From contig NZ_JABWGO010000005.1 in the NCBI RefSeq assembly GCF_013363995.1, forward strand, positions 1 to 64,000: DNA of 64,000 nucleotides. Reading direction: 5' to 3'. The stretch comes from Nonomuraea rhodomycinica. Its GTDB lineage: Bacteria; Actinomycetota; Actinomycetes; Streptosporangiales; Streptosporangiaceae. The translations under genes and the position numbers were made by a program. The notes below the pieces were generated by a model that searched no databases, was not told where the DNA came from, and saw nothing but the letters and a program-made list of their open reading frames with translations. Shown here piece after piece: positions 35,333 to 43,849 of this stretch; position 1 is the stretch's first letter; every line of letters starts with the position of its first letter.

Positions 35333-36478
35333 ATGAGCGTGCGCACGATCGGCGTCGTGATGAACGGCGTCACCGGACGGATGGGATACCGCCAGCACCT
35401 GGTCCGGTCCGTGCTGGCCATCAACGAGCAGGGCGGCGTCACGCTCTCGGACGGCAGCCGGGTCAAGCTGCGCCCGGTCCTCGTCGGCCGCAACGCCGCC
35501 AAGCTGGCCGAGCTGGCCGAGCGGCACGGCATCCCCGACCACACGACCGAGCTGGACGCCGCGCTGGCCGACCCCGACAACCTCGTCTACTTCGACGCCC
35601 AGGTCACCTCGGCCCGGGTCAAGGCCGTGCTGAAGGCGATCGAGGCCGGCAAGCACATCTACGCCGAGAAGCCCACGGCCGAGTCGGTGGAGGAGGCCGT
35701 GGCGCTGGCCGAGGCCGCCACGGCGCGGGGCGTGAAGAACGGCGTGGTCCAGGACAAGCTGTTCCTGCCGGGCCTGCTCAAGCTGAAGCGGCTGATCGAC
35801 GGCGGCTTCTTCGGCCGGATCCTGTCGGTGCGCGGGGAGTTCGGCTACTGGGTGTTCGAGGGTGACTGGCAGGAGGCGCAGCGCCCGTCGTGGAACTACC
35901 GGGCCGAGGACGGCGGCGGCATCGTGCTCGACATGTTCCCGCACTGGCACTACGTCATGGAGAACCTGTTCGGCAAGGTCCGCTCGGTCTACGCCCAGGC
36001 CGTGACGCACGTGCCGCGGCGGGTGGACGAGAAGGGCCACCCGTACCAGGCCACGGCCGACGACGCCGCGTACGGCGTGTTCGAGCTGGAGGGCGGCGTG
36101 ATCGCGCAGATCAACTCCTCCTGGACCGTGCGCGTGAACCGGGACGAGCTGGTGGAGTTCCAGGTGGACGGCACGGAGGGCAGCGCGGTCGCCGGGCTGC
36201 GCAACTGCCGGGTCCAGCACCGCGCCGCCACGCCCAAGCCCGTCTGGAACCCCGACCTGCCCGTCACGGCCCGCTTCCGCGACGGCTGGCAGGAGGTGCC
36301 GGACAACGCCGAGTTCGACAACGGCTTCAAGATCCAGTGGGAGCTGTTCATCCGGCACGTCCTGGAGGACGCGCCGTTCCCGTACGACTTCGCCGCCGGC
36401 GCGCGCGGCGTGCAGCTCGCCGAGCTGGGCCTGCGCTCGTCGGCCGAGGGCCGCCGGATCGAGGTGCCGCAGCTGTGA
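35333..36478 (+). CDS. Gfo/Idh/MocA-family oxidoreductase
   Basis: 381 residues. Rossmann start TIGVVMNGVTGRMGYR, the AEKPTAES motif (EKP, with the conserved lysine), and a C-terminal beta domain with GIVLDMFPHWHYVMENLFG. NAD-dependent oxidation or epimerisation of a sugar or inositol-type substrate in the cytosol. AAAGGA lies five bases before ATG 35333. First gene of a three-gene operon with four-base overlaps. Confidence 0.88.
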   Translation: MSVRTIGVVMNGVTGRMGYRQHLVRSVLAINEQGGVTLSDGSRVKLRPVLVGRNAAKLAELAERHGIPDHTTELDAALADPDNLVYFDAQVTSARVKAVLKAIEAGKHIYAEKPTAESVEEAVALAEAATARGVKNGVVQDKLFLPGLLKLKRLIDGGFFGRILSVRGEFGYWVFEGDWQEAQRPSWNYRAEDGGGIVLDMFPHWHYVMENLFGKVRSVYAQAVTHVPRRVDEKGHPYQATADDAAYGVFELEGGVIAQINSSWTVRVNRDELVEFQVDGTEGSAVAGLRNCRVQHRAATPKPVWNPDLPVTARFRDGWQEVPDNAEFDNGFKIQWELFIRHVLEDAPFPYDFAAGARGVQLAELGLRSSAEGRRIEVPQL

Positions 36479-37635
36479 GGATCGACCTGCCCGGGGGCGC
36501 GTACGAGCTGCGCGAGCCGGTCACCTGGCCCGTGCCGGACGGCCCGGCGGCGAGCCGCGTCGTGTACGCGGCGGCGCACGTGGTGGCCGACCCCCTCGGC
36601 GACAACACGCCCGGCTCCCCCGCCGCCGTCGACTGGGACGCCACGCTGCGCTTCCGCCGCCACCTGTGGTCGCACGGCCTGCGCGTCGCCGACGCGATGG
36701 ACACCGCGCAGCGCAACATGGGCCTCGACTGGGCCGCGACGAAGGAGCTCATCCGGCGCAGCGCCGAGGAGGCGCGCGCGTTCGGCGACCCGGCCGAGCT
36801 GGTGGCCTGCGGCGCGGGCACGGACCACGCCCCCGGCGCGGACGACCTGAAGGCCATCACCGCCGCGTACGCCGAGCAGATCGAGACCGTGCAGGCGGCC
36901 GGCGCCGGGGTGATCGTCATGGCCTCGCGCCAGCTCGCCCGCGCGGCGGCCGGCCCCGAGGACTACCACCAGGTGTACGGCGAGCTGCTCGGCCTGGCCG
37001 AGCGGCCGGTGATCCTGCACTGGCTCGGCGAGATGTTCGACCCGCAGCTGGCCGGCTACTGGGGCTCGCGCGACGTGGCCGAGGCCACGCGCGCGTTCCT
37101 GGAGCTGATCCACGCCCACCCGGACAAGGTGGACGGGGTGAAGGTGTCGCTGCTGGACGAGGAGCACGAGGTCGGGCTGCGGGCCGCGCTGCCGGAGGGC
37201 GTGCGCCTCTACACCGGCGACGACTTCAACTACCCGTCGCTGATCAAGTCGGGCTCGCACGCGCTGCTCGGCATCTTCGACGCGATCGCCCCGGCCGCCG
37301 CCGCGGCGCTGCGGGCGCTGGACGCCGCCGAGGCGGCGACCGGCGAGGAGCGTGAGCGGCTGCTGGCCCGCTACGACGAGATCCTGGAGCCGACGGTCCC
37401 GCTGTCGCGCAAGATCTTCGAGACGCCGACGTACCACTACAAGACCGGCATCGTCTTCCTGGCCTGGCTGAACGGCCACCAGGACGCGTTCGCCATGGTC
37501 AACGGCGCCCAGTCGGCCCGCTCGCTGACGCACCTGTCGGAGGTGTTCCGGCTGGCCGATCGGGCCGGGCTGCTGGCCTATCCGGAGCTGGCCGTGCGCC
37601 GCATGACGGCGCTGCTGGCGGTGAACGGGCGGTGA
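36475..37635 (+). CDS. DUF993 dihydrodipicolinate synthase-like aldolase
   Basis: 386 residues of the DUF993 group of TIM-barrel aldolases related to DapA. The end half carries VDGVKVSLLDEE (candidate Schiff-base lysine), LYTGDDFNYPSLIKSG and HYKTGIVFLAWLNGHQ. It probably cleaves a 2-keto-sugar acid product of the upstream dehydrogenase; the substrate is unknown. GTG start overlaps the previous stop and its own stop overlaps the next GTG. Confidence 0.85.
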   Translation: MRIDLPGGAYELREPVTWPVPDGPAASRVVYAAAHVVADPLGDNTPGSPAAVDWDATLRFRRHLWSHGLRVADAMDTAQRNMGLDWAATKELIRRSAEEARAFGDPAELVACGAGTDHAPGADDLKAITAAYAEQIETVQAAGAGVIVMASRQLARAAAGPEDYHQVYGELLGLAERPVILHWLGEMFDPQLAGYWGSRDVAEATRAFLELIHAHPDKVDGVKVSLLDEEHEVGLRAALPEGVRLYTGDDFNYPSLIKSGSHALLGIFDAIAPAAAAALRALDAAEAATGEERERLLARYDEILEPTVPLSRKIFETPTYHYKTGIVFLAWLNGHQDAFAMVNGAQSARSLTHLSEVFRLADRAGLLAYPELAVRRMTALLAVNGR

Positions 37636-38498
37636 ACCTCTCCCTCAACCAGTGGACCACCCGGCGCTGGACGGTGGCCGAGGCCGTCGACGGGTGCGTG
37701 CGGCACGGCCTGGAGGCCATCGGCCTGTGGCGGCAGGAGGTCGCCGCACAGGGCCTGGCCGAGTCGGTCAAGCTCGTGCGCGCGGCCGGGCTGCGGGTCT
37801 CGTCGCTGTGCCGGGGCGGTTTCCTCACGGCCGGCGGGCTGCCGGGCGAGCAGGGCCGCCGGGCCTTCGCCGCGGCGCTGGACGACAACCGGCGGGCCGT
37901 GGACGAGGCGGCGGAGCTGGGCGCGGCCTGCCTGGTGATGGTGGTGGGCGGGCTGCCCGGGGTGGTGCCGGGCGAGCCGCTGTCCGGCCCGGTGTCCCGG
38001 GACGTCGCTGGCGCCCGGGAGCGGGTGGCCGAGGGGCTGGCCGAGCTCGCGCCGTACGCGGGCGAGCGGGGCGTGAAGCTGGCGCTGGAGCCGCTGCACC
38101 CGATGTACTGCGCCGACCGGGCCGTCCTGTCCACCCTGGAGCAGGCCGTGGACCTGTGCCTGCCGTACCCGGTGGAGCAGGTCGGGGTGGTGGTCGACAC
38201 CTTCCACGTGTGGTGGGATCCGCGGCTGTTCGAGCAGATCGCCCGCGCCGGCGAGCGGATCGCCTCGTACCAGGTGTGCGACTTCCTGCACCCGCTGCCG
38301 GCCGACGTGCTGCTCGGACGCGGCATGATGGGCGACGGCGTGATCGACTTCGCGCCGATCACGCGGGCCGTGCTGGAGGCCGGCTACACGGGTGACGTGG
38401 AGGTCGAGATCTTCAACGCCGACGTCTGGGCGGCCGACCCGGACGAGGTGCTGTCCACCATGAAGGCGCGGTACGCCGAGGTCGTCCTGCGGTCCTGA
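37632..38498 (+). CDS. Sugar phosphate isomerase/epimerase (TIM barrel)
   Basis: 288 residues, AP-endonuclease-2/xylose isomerase-like fold. The metal ligands are suggested by VKLALEPLHP (E), VGVVVDTFHVWWDP (D, H), ASYQVCDFLHP and VEVEIFN (E). Third gene of the operon with the oxidoreductase and the DUF993 aldolase; together they look like a catabolic route for an uncommon sugar. No transporter is adjacent. Confidence 0.87.
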   Translation: MNLSLNQWTTRRWTVAEAVDGCVRHGLEAIGLWRQEVAAQGLAESVKLVRAAGLRVSSLCRGGFLTAGGLPGEQGRRAFAAALDDNRRAVDEAAELGAACLVMVVGGLPGVVPGEPLSGPVSRDVAGARERVAEGLAELAPYAGERGVKLALEPLHPMYCADRAVLSTLEQAVDLCLPYPVEQVGVVVDTFHVWWDPRLFEQIARAGERIASYQVCDFLHPLPADVLLGRGMMGDGVIDFAPITRAVLEAGYTGDVEVEIFNADVWAADPDEVLSTMKARYAEVVLRS

Positions 38499-38685
38499 CG
38501 GCCCGTCCGTCCGGGGCGCCGTCCCGCTCAGGGGCGGCGCCGGCGACGTCGTGACGCGCGGGAACGAGGAGGGTGGAGGGCCGGGAGGAGTTGTTAGGGT
38601 GTGGGCGGGCAGGAACCCGCTGCGGCCGCCAGGCTCCCCTGACGCCTGAGCGTCCTGCCGCACCCCCGAAGGCGAGACGCGGTTC

Positions 38686-39573
38686 ATGGCACATCCCACA
38701 ACGGTCGACAGTCTCCTCCCCGGAGATCACGTCTGCTGGACGTTCGACGACCACGAGCGGCATCTGTCGGCCCTGGTCCGTTTCCTGCGCGGAGGTCTCG
38801 CGCGGGGCGAGCAGGTCCTGTACCTCACCGACACCTTCCTGCCCGACGCGTTCCTGGCGGCGGCGCAGGCGTACGGCGTGGAGGTGCGCGAGCCCGAGCG
38901 CACCGGCCAGCTCCAGGTGACGACCGCCGAACGGTCCTACCTCGCGGGCGGCGCGTTCCAGGCGGAGCGGGCCCTGGACGGCTGGCGGGCCGCGATCGCG
39001 CGGGCGCGCGGGCAGGGCTACAGCGCGCTGCGGGTCGCCGCCGACATGGGCTGGACGGTCCGCGCCGCTCCCGGCGTCGAGCGGCTGGCCTGGTACGAGG
39101 CGCAGGCCAACCGGATCTTCGCCGACGGCTACGTGATGGCGTTGTGCTGCTACGACCGGCGGCTGTTCACCAGCGCCGAGCTGGACCGCATCAGCGCCGC
39201 GCACCCGGCCACCGCGCGGGCGGGGGCGGGCGCCCACGAGGAGTGGGCGCCGATGCTGCGCGTCCGCCGCGATCCCGAGGGGCTGAGGCTGGCCGGGGCC
39301 GCCGACCGCAGCAACAGCGAGGCGCTGGCGAGCGTGCTGCAGGCCCTCGTGTCCGACGCCGGGTTCCTGCCGGACGGGGCCGCGCCCCTCGTCGTGGACC
39401 TGGCGGAGCTGACGTTCGCCGACATCGCCGTCGCCCGCCTGCTGGCCGGCTCCGCCGCCGCCGCGCCGGGGCGGCTCGTGCTGCGCGGGGCGCGCCCGGC
39501 GCTGGCCGAGCTGCTGGCGATGATCGACCCGGCCCGGGCCCGCGCGGCCTGCGTCACCAGGAGCCCGGCGTGA
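38686..39573 (+). CDS. MEDS-domain sensor fused to a STAS domain
   Basis: 295 residues. Residues 5-165 form a MEDS domain (GDHVCWTFDDHERHLSALVR with DTFLPDAFLAA, and the later GLxxLAWYEAQANRIF), named from methylotroph/methanogen DcmR-like sensors. Residues 190-290 are a STAS domain (EGLRLAGAADRSNSEALASV, then LVVDLAELTFADIAVARLLA), the anti-sigma-antagonist fold; the usual phospho-serine position is AADRSNSEAL. The next gene overlaps (GTGA) and encodes the matching ATPase. Confidence 0.85.
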   Translation: MAHPTTVDSLLPGDHVCWTFDDHERHLSALVRFLRGGLARGEQVLYLTDTFLPDAFLAAAQAYGVEVREPERTGQLQVTTAERSYLAGGAFQAERALDGWRAAIARARGQGYSALRVAADMGWTVRAAPGVERLAWYEAQANRIFADGYVMALCCYDRRLFTSAELDRISAAHPATARAGAGAHEEWAPMLRVRRDPEGLRLAGAADRSNSEALASVLQALVSDAGFLPDGAAPLVVDLAELTFADIAVARLLAGSAAAAPGRLVLRGARPALAELLAMIDPARARAACVTRSPA

Positions 39574-40067
39574 ACCCGATCCCCGGGACGACGGCGGCGA
39601 GGTCCGGCCGGCCCCTCCCCCCGCCTCCCGCCGCCGCGCGCAGGCGCGCCTTCGAGACCGTCGGCGAGCTGGTGGACGTCCGGGCCTTCGTCACGGCCGT
39701 CGCCCGGTCGGCCGGTCTGCCCGGCCTGCGCGTCGAACGCGTGGTCCTCGCGGCCAACGAGGTGGCGACCAACTCCTTCGAGCACGCCACGGGCGGCTGC
39801 GAGATCACCATGTGGGTCGAGTCCGGCACGCTGGTGTGCCAGATCGACGACGACGGGCGGCTCGACGACGGGCAGCTCGGCGGCGGGCGGCTCGACGACG
39901 GGCGGCTCGGCGGCGACGGGCGGCTCGGCGAGGCGGCCCGGGTGCCGCCGCCCGGTCTGGAGTCGCGCGGGCACGGGCTGATGCTCGTGGACGAGATCAC
40001 CGACCTGGTGCGCCGGCACTCCCACGCGGGCGGCACCTCGACGCGCCTGCACTTCACGCTCGCCTGA
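39570..40067 (+). CDS. GHKL ATP-binding anti-sigma-type kinase (RsbW-like)
   Basis: 165 residues. N-box ANEVATNSFEHATGG near residue 63 and the G-box SRGHGLMLVDEITD near residue 133 identify a histidine-kinase-type ATPase of the RsbW/SpoIIAB class. Between them the ATP lid is expanded by a DDGRLGGG-type repeat (residues 90-122) built from direct DNA repeats. It probably phosphorylates or binds the STAS part of the protein encoded upstream; its sigma factor is not in view. Confidence 0.83.
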   Translation: MNPIPGTTAARSGRPLPPPPAAARRRAFETVGELVDVRAFVTAVARSAGLPGLRVERVVLAANEVATNSFEHATGGCEITMWVESGTLVCQIDDDGRLDDGQLGGGRLDDGRLGGDGRLGEAARVPPPGLESRGHGLMLVDEITDLVRRHSHAGGTSTRLHFTLA

Positions 40068-40108
40068 CACTCCTCGGAGCCGGGGCCTCGGGGTGTGGTT
40101 CGCCGAAA

Positions 40109-40173
40109 AACTTGAGGATGTCCTCAAGTTCGTGTTAGCGTCCGCATGCCACTCAATTTGAGGCACTCCTCAA
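40109..40173 (+). promoter_or_regulatory. Two operators of TTGAGG-N4-CCTCAA type at the SDR promoter
   Basis: Site 1: arms AACTTGAGGA and TCCTCAAGTT around TG (40109-40130), perfect. Site 2: TTGAGG-CACT-CCTCAA (40158-40173). Centres are 46 bases apart. TTGAGG (40112-40117) is also a fair -35, 17 bases before TTAGCG (40135-40140), so site 1 covers the promoter and site 2 lies in the leader. Confidence 0.75.
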
Positions 40174-40213
40174 CTTATCCCGTGTGGCCACAGACGCGCA
40201 GAAAGGACACCCC

Positions 40214-40951
40214 ATGTCCACATCCCCCTCCCCCGGCCCGGCCGTCGTCGTCGGAGCCGGCCCCGGGCTCGGCATGTCCGTCGCCCGGCGGCTCGGTCGC
40301 GCGGGCCACACCGTGGCACTGGTGTCGCGCAACGCCGCCCGGCATCCGGGATACGTGGCCGAGCTGGCAGCCGAGGGCGTGGACGCCTCGGCGCACGCCG
40401 CCGACGCGCGCGACCTCGACGCCCTCTCCGCCGCCCTGGACGCGGTCGCCGACCGGCACGGGCCCGTCGAGGTGCTCTACTTCGGCCCCGGCGCGGCCGA
40501 CCCGGCCGCCATGCCCGAGCCGATCACGCGGGCCGACGTCGAAGGGGTCCGGGAGGCGGTGGAGGGCTGGGTGTACCCGGCCGTCGCCGCGGTCGGCGAG
40601 GTGCTGCCGGGCATGCTCGAACGGGGGCGCGGCGGGCTGCTGTTCGCGGGCGGGCTGAGCGGCGCCGTCCCCATGCCGCCGCTCGGGGCGCTGGCCGTCT
40701 CCTCGGCGGCGCTGCGCGGCTACGTCCTGACCCTGAACGCGGGGCTCGCGGGCACCGGCGTGTACGCGGGTCTGCTGACCATCGGCGGGCTGGTCGAGCG
40801 CGGCGACATCCACCGGATGATCACCTCCAGCCCCGGCACGTTCGGCGACCTCGCGGCGAGGACCCTCGACCCCGACGAGATCGCCGAGGCCGCCTGGGGC
40901 CTGCTGACCGAGCGGAGGCAGCCGGAGGCCACTTTCTCCGCCCTGGGCTGA
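40214..40951 (+). CDS. Short-chain dehydrogenase/reductase-like protein, atypical active site
   Basis: 245 residues. The cofactor motif VVGAGPGLGMSVARRL and SRNA (NADP-type) are intact, but the usual YxxxK is not present: the expected place reads GALAVSSAALRGYVLTLNA. It is thus a divergent SDR, perhaps regulatory or with another chemistry. AAGGA lies before ATG 40214; a two-operator promoter suggests inducible expression. Convergent with the tetR gene. Confidence 0.8.
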   Translation: MSTSPSPGPAVVVGAGPGLGMSVARRLGRAGHTVALVSRNAARHPGYVAELAAEGVDASAHAADARDLDALSAALDAVADRHGPVEVLYFGPGAADPAAMPEPITRADVEGVREAVEGWVYPAVAAVGEVLPGMLERGRGGLLFAGGLSGAVPMPPLGALAVSSAALRGYVLTLNAGLAGTGVYAGLLTIGGLVERGDIHRMITSSPGTFGDLAARTLDPDEIAEAAWGLLTERRQPEATFSALG

Positions 40952-40983
40952 GGGGTTGCCGAGGGCCCGCTGAGGGGTTCAGG

Positions 40984-41598
40984 TCACCGCAGGACGCGGG
41001 CCAGGCGGAGCACACCCTCCCGGATGCGGCGCTCGCCGAGCTCGGGCAGGAGCGCCGTCACGTGCACGGCGGACAGCGCGGCCAGCAGCGCGTGGGCGGC
41101 GTGGTCGGGGTCGGGTGAGCCGTCGAGCAGGATCGCCACGTGCCGGTGCCAGAACCGGTACGCGCCCAGCCGGTAGCGGGCCCCCGGCGAGCTCGACTCC
41201 GACATGCGGATCACGGCCAGGTGCTCCAGCAGGTAGTCCAGGTACGCGCTGACGAAGGCCGCCAGCCGCTCGGCGGGCTCCGCGCCCGGCCCCAGCGGGG
41301 GCGGCCCGTGCAGGATCCCTTCCTGGAGCACCCGCTCCCGGGCGTCCAGCAGCGCCACGGCCAGCCCCGCCTTGTCGCCGAAGCGGCGGAACAACGTGCC
41401 CTTGCCGACACCGGCCGCGGCGGCGATCTGGTCCATGGACACCCCCTCCACCCCGTGCTCCGCGAACAGCCGGGCGGCGGCGTCCAGCACGGCGGCGCGG
41501 TTGCGCGAGGCGTCGGCCCGCTCCTTGGGCGGGCGGGTCATGAGCAGTTCGAGCGACCTCGCAGAAGCGGACTTCGGTCCGATGTCGTCCTTGGCCAT
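40984..41598 (-). CDS. TetR-family regulator
   Basis: 204 residues. Helix-turn-helix at residues about 30-75: NRAAVLDAAARLFAEHGVEG, then MDQIAAAAGVGKGTLFRRFGDK. The C-terminal ligand domain has YLDYLLEHLAVIRM. ATG 41598 follows TATAGT by six bases; the palindrome CGGACTATAGTCCG covers that -10, giving self-repression, and it matches the sites at azoR. The stop lies 32 bases from the SDR stop. Confidence 0.88.
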   Translation of the reverse strand: MAKDDIGPKSASARSLELLMTRPPKERADASRNRAAVLDAAARLFAEHGVEGVSMDQIAAAAGVGKGTLFRRFGDKAGLAVALLDARERVLQEGILHGPPPLGPGAEPAERLAAFVSAYLDYLLEHLAVIRMSESSSPGARYRLGAYRFWHRHVAILLDGSPDPDHAAHALLAALSAVHVTALLPELGERRIREGVLRLARVLR

Positions 41599-41601
41599 AG
41601 C

Positions 41602-41615
41602 CGGACTATAGTCCG
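41602..41615. promoter_or_regulatory. tetR auto-operator CGGACTATAGTCCG
   Basis: Perfect 14-base palindrome containing the -10 TATAGT of tetR. It differs at one base from the azoR operator CGGACTATGGTCCG. Confidence 0.75.
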
Positions 41616-41706
41616 TTTCTCTCGGAGGCGGAATCCGGACCGCGCTCCTCACCCGGGACGAGCCGAAGGCCGCCGTCGACACCGGCGCCGTGACGGCCGT
41701 CGATCG

Positions 41707-42897
41707 TCACCCGGCCATCTCCCGGACCGCCTCGACGAGCCGGTGCAGCTCCTCGTCGGTGTTGTAGTAGTGGACGGAGGCCCGCACCAGGTCGGGCAGC
41801 CCGCGCGCGGGCAGGTCGTACTGGGCGTAGCGGGACAGCGAGACCGACGTGTTGACGCCGATCTCCGCCAGCCGGCCGTGGACCTCGGCCGCCGGCCGTC
41901 CCGCCACGGTGAACGTGACGATGCCGCACCGCCGTACCCCCTGGTCGTGGACGCGCACGCCGGGGACCTCGCGGAGGGCGTCGCGCAGCCGGGCCGCCAG
42001 CGCGACCACTCTCGCCTCGATGGCGGGCAGCCCCCACGCCAGCGCGTAGTCGACGGCGGCACCGAGCCCGAGGACGGCGGCGACGTCGCGCTCCCACGTC
42101 TCGAACATCCGCGCCGTGCCCTCCACCTCGTACCGGTCGGGGGCGGTCCAGGTGGCGGCGTGCAGGTCGAGCACGGCCGGGGTGATCCGCTCGCGCAGCC
42201 GCGGCCGGACGTAGAGCAGGCCGGTGCCGCGGGGGCCGCGCAGGTACTTGCGGCCGGGGGCGCTGAGGGCGTCACAGCGCAGCCGTTCGACGTCGAGGTC
42301 GAGCTGCCCGGCCGACTGGCAGGCGTCCAGCAGGTACGGGACGCCGGCGCTCTCGGCGATCCCGCCCACCTCCTCGGCCGGGTTGACCAGGCCGCCCTGG
42401 GTGGGGACGTGGGTGATGGCGATCAGGCGTACCCGCTCGTCCATGCGGCGCCGCAGGTCCTCGACGTCGAGCTGCCCGCTCGGGTCGTCCTCGACGACCT
42501 CGACGCGCGCCCCGGTCCGCCCGGCCACCTGGAGGAAGGCGATGGCGTTGCTGGCGTACTCGGCGCGGCTGGTCAGGATGCGGTCGCCGGGCCCGAACGG
42601 GAGCGCGTAGAAGACCGCCTGCCAGCCGCGGGTGGCGTTGTCGGTCAGCGCGATGTCGCCGGCGTCCGCGTTGAGCAGGGTGGCGATGGACGCGCGCACC
42701 GCCTCCAGGCGCGGCGCGGCCTCGGCCGCGGCCCGGTAGCCGCCGCGCAGGGCCTCCGCGCGCAGGTGGGCGATGACCGTGTCGGTCACGACGGCGGGCG
42801 GCAGCGAGGCGCCCGCGTTGTCCAGATGAGTCACCCGGGCGCATCCCGGCGTCTCCGTCCGAGCCCGCTCGACGTCGACCTCTTGCACACAGTTCAT
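41707..42897 (-). CDS. Class V aminotransferase-fold PLP enzyme (cysteine desulfurase-like)
   Basis: 396 residues. THLDNAGASLPP opens the domain; the PLP pocket includes DNATRGWQAVFYAL, YLLDACQSAGQLDLD and the Schiff-base lysine in ALSAPGRKYLRGPRGTG. The layout resembles isopenicillin-N-epimerase/cysteine-desulfurase relatives, but the flexible cysteine loop of IscS-type enzymes was not found, so sulfur transfer is doubtful. ATG 42897 lies within an operator palindrome and follows TATTCA by six bases, so it is leaderless. Confidence 0.85.
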   Translation of the reverse strand: MNCVQEVDVERARTETPGCARVTHLDNAGASLPPAVVTDTVIAHLRAEALRGGYRAAAEAAPRLEAVRASIATLLNADAGDIALTDNATRGWQAVFYALPFGPGDRILTSRAEYASNAIAFLQVAGRTGARVEVVEDDPSGQLDVEDLRRRMDERVRLIAITHVPTQGGLVNPAEEVGGIAESAGVPYLLDACQSAGQLDLDVERLRCDALSAPGRKYLRGPRGTGLLYVRPRLRERITPAVLDLHAATWTAPDRYEVEGTARMFETWERDVAAVLGLGAAVDYALAWGLPAIEARVVALAARLRDALREVPGVRVHDQGVRRCGIVTFTVAGRPAAEVHGRLAEIGVNTSVSLSRYAQYDLPARGLPDLVRASVHYYNTDEELHRLVEAVREMAG

Positions 42898-42932
42898 ATG
42901 AACTGAATACAGAATCTCGCTATGGCATGCAA
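42890..42932 (-). promoter_or_regulatory. Leaderless promoter with palindrome CAGTTCATATGAACTG at the start codon
   Basis: On the minus strand TTGCAT (42932-42927), 17 bases, TATTCA (42909-42904), then ATG 42897. The 16-base perfect palindrome (42890-42905) covers the end of the -10, the transcription start and the ATG, a strong repression geometry. The nearby MarR is a candidate. Confidence 0.75.
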
Positions 42933-43037
42933 GCGCGCCCGTTCCACGATCTGAACGGCGCCCTTCATCGGCAGGTCAGCAGGCGGCGATTCGCGGGGAG
43001 CACCCCCAGCGTGTCGATGGGCCTCAGCGGACATGCC

Positions 43038-43490
43038 CTAGCTCGCGCCGGCTCCGGGAGCCTGGCCCTGGAGGCTGCGGGCGAGGTCGGTGAGAGCCTC
43101 GATGAGCTGGTCCACCGAGGTGCCGGCCAGCCCGGCGACGGTCTCGTCCGCGAGGTCTCGCCACAGCTCCTTCACGCGCACGACGGCTTCGCGGCCTTCG
43201 TCCGTCAGGCGTACGACGTTCGCGCGGGCGTCCCGGGCCGCGGGGACGCGGCTGACCAGTCCGCCCGCCTCCAGTTTGCGCACCATGAGGGTGATGCTGG
43301 GCGGTTCGCAGTCCGCTCCCGCGGCCAGTTGCCGCTGGGTCTGCGGGCCTTTGGCGCTGAGCAGCAGCAGGACGGCCTCATGCCCCGGGTGCAGACCCAG
43401 CTCCGCGAGCTTCGCCGCGGCCCGGGCGCGGTGCTTCAGGGCGATTGTCCGGATTGCTCCATTCAGTGCGTCGGCACGCTCGAAGTCCAC
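43038..43490 (-). CDS. MarR-family regulator
   Basis: 150 residues with the winged helix GPQTQRQLAAGADCEPPSITLMVRKLEAGGLVSRV and helices on both sides. Ligand-responsive repressor. GTG 43490 has GGGGG four bases upstream. A palindrome lies at 43513-43528, as usual for auto-control. It precedes, in the same direction, the class V aminotransferase gene. Confidence 0.88.
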   Translation of the reverse strand: MDFERADALNGAIRTIALKHRARAAAKLAELGLHPGHEAVLLLLSAKGPQTQRQLAAGADCEPPSITLMVRKLEAGGLVSRVPAARDARANVVRLTDEGREAVVRVKELWRDLADETVAGLAGTSVDQLIEALTDLARSLQGQAPGAGAS

Positions 43491-43849
43491 CAGGCCCCCT
43501 TGCCTCAGTGATCGTTATGCGCATAACGTTATGCCCCTAACTAATCTTACAGGGGAGACCGCGCCACGCATATCGCCGAGCGCTACACGGCGAGTGAGCC
43601 GCTCACCTTCACCCGCGCCATGCTGGGGGACCTCGATCTCATGACGTTCGACCGCTCGTCGCAGCAGCGGCGCCGGCTGGAACAGGAGGATTTCGGGCTG
43701 GTCCTGGAGCGGGTCCCCCTGAACCCGCGGAGCGACTTGGGGCGGCCTCCCCGGCTCCGGCCCCGCCGGAAATCCGCTTGAGGACGGAGCAGCCGACGCG
43801 CTCTCATGGAGATCACCAAAACGCGCGGGAGGAGAGACCATGGTGCGCG
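43491..43849. other. Region with a MarR operator and a possible gene remnant
   Basis: 359 bases. The marR operator is at 43513-43528. From 43569 to 43781 a plus-strand frame of 70 codons has no start before an internal ATG at 43620 and reads ERYTASEPLTFTRAML, LDLMTFDRSSQQ, EDFGLVLERVPLNPR, which looks like globular protein but matches nothing I know; it may be the end of a decayed gene. A five-codon frame (ATG 43840, MVRGA) with GGAGGAG precedes the next gene. Confidence 0.45.
43513..43528. promoter_or_regulatory. Palindrome CGTTATGCGCATAACG (candidate MarR operator)
   Basis: Perfect 16-base palindrome 23 bases upstream of marR; the half-site GTTATGC recurs at 43528-43534, followed by CCCTAAC. 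ATGCGCAT cores are common in MarR-family sites. Confidence 0.65.

Noticed and set aside
41707..42897. Calling the class V PLP enzyme a cysteine desulfurase
   Set aside because: The PLP lysine is clear but the mobile catalytic cysteine loop was not found.
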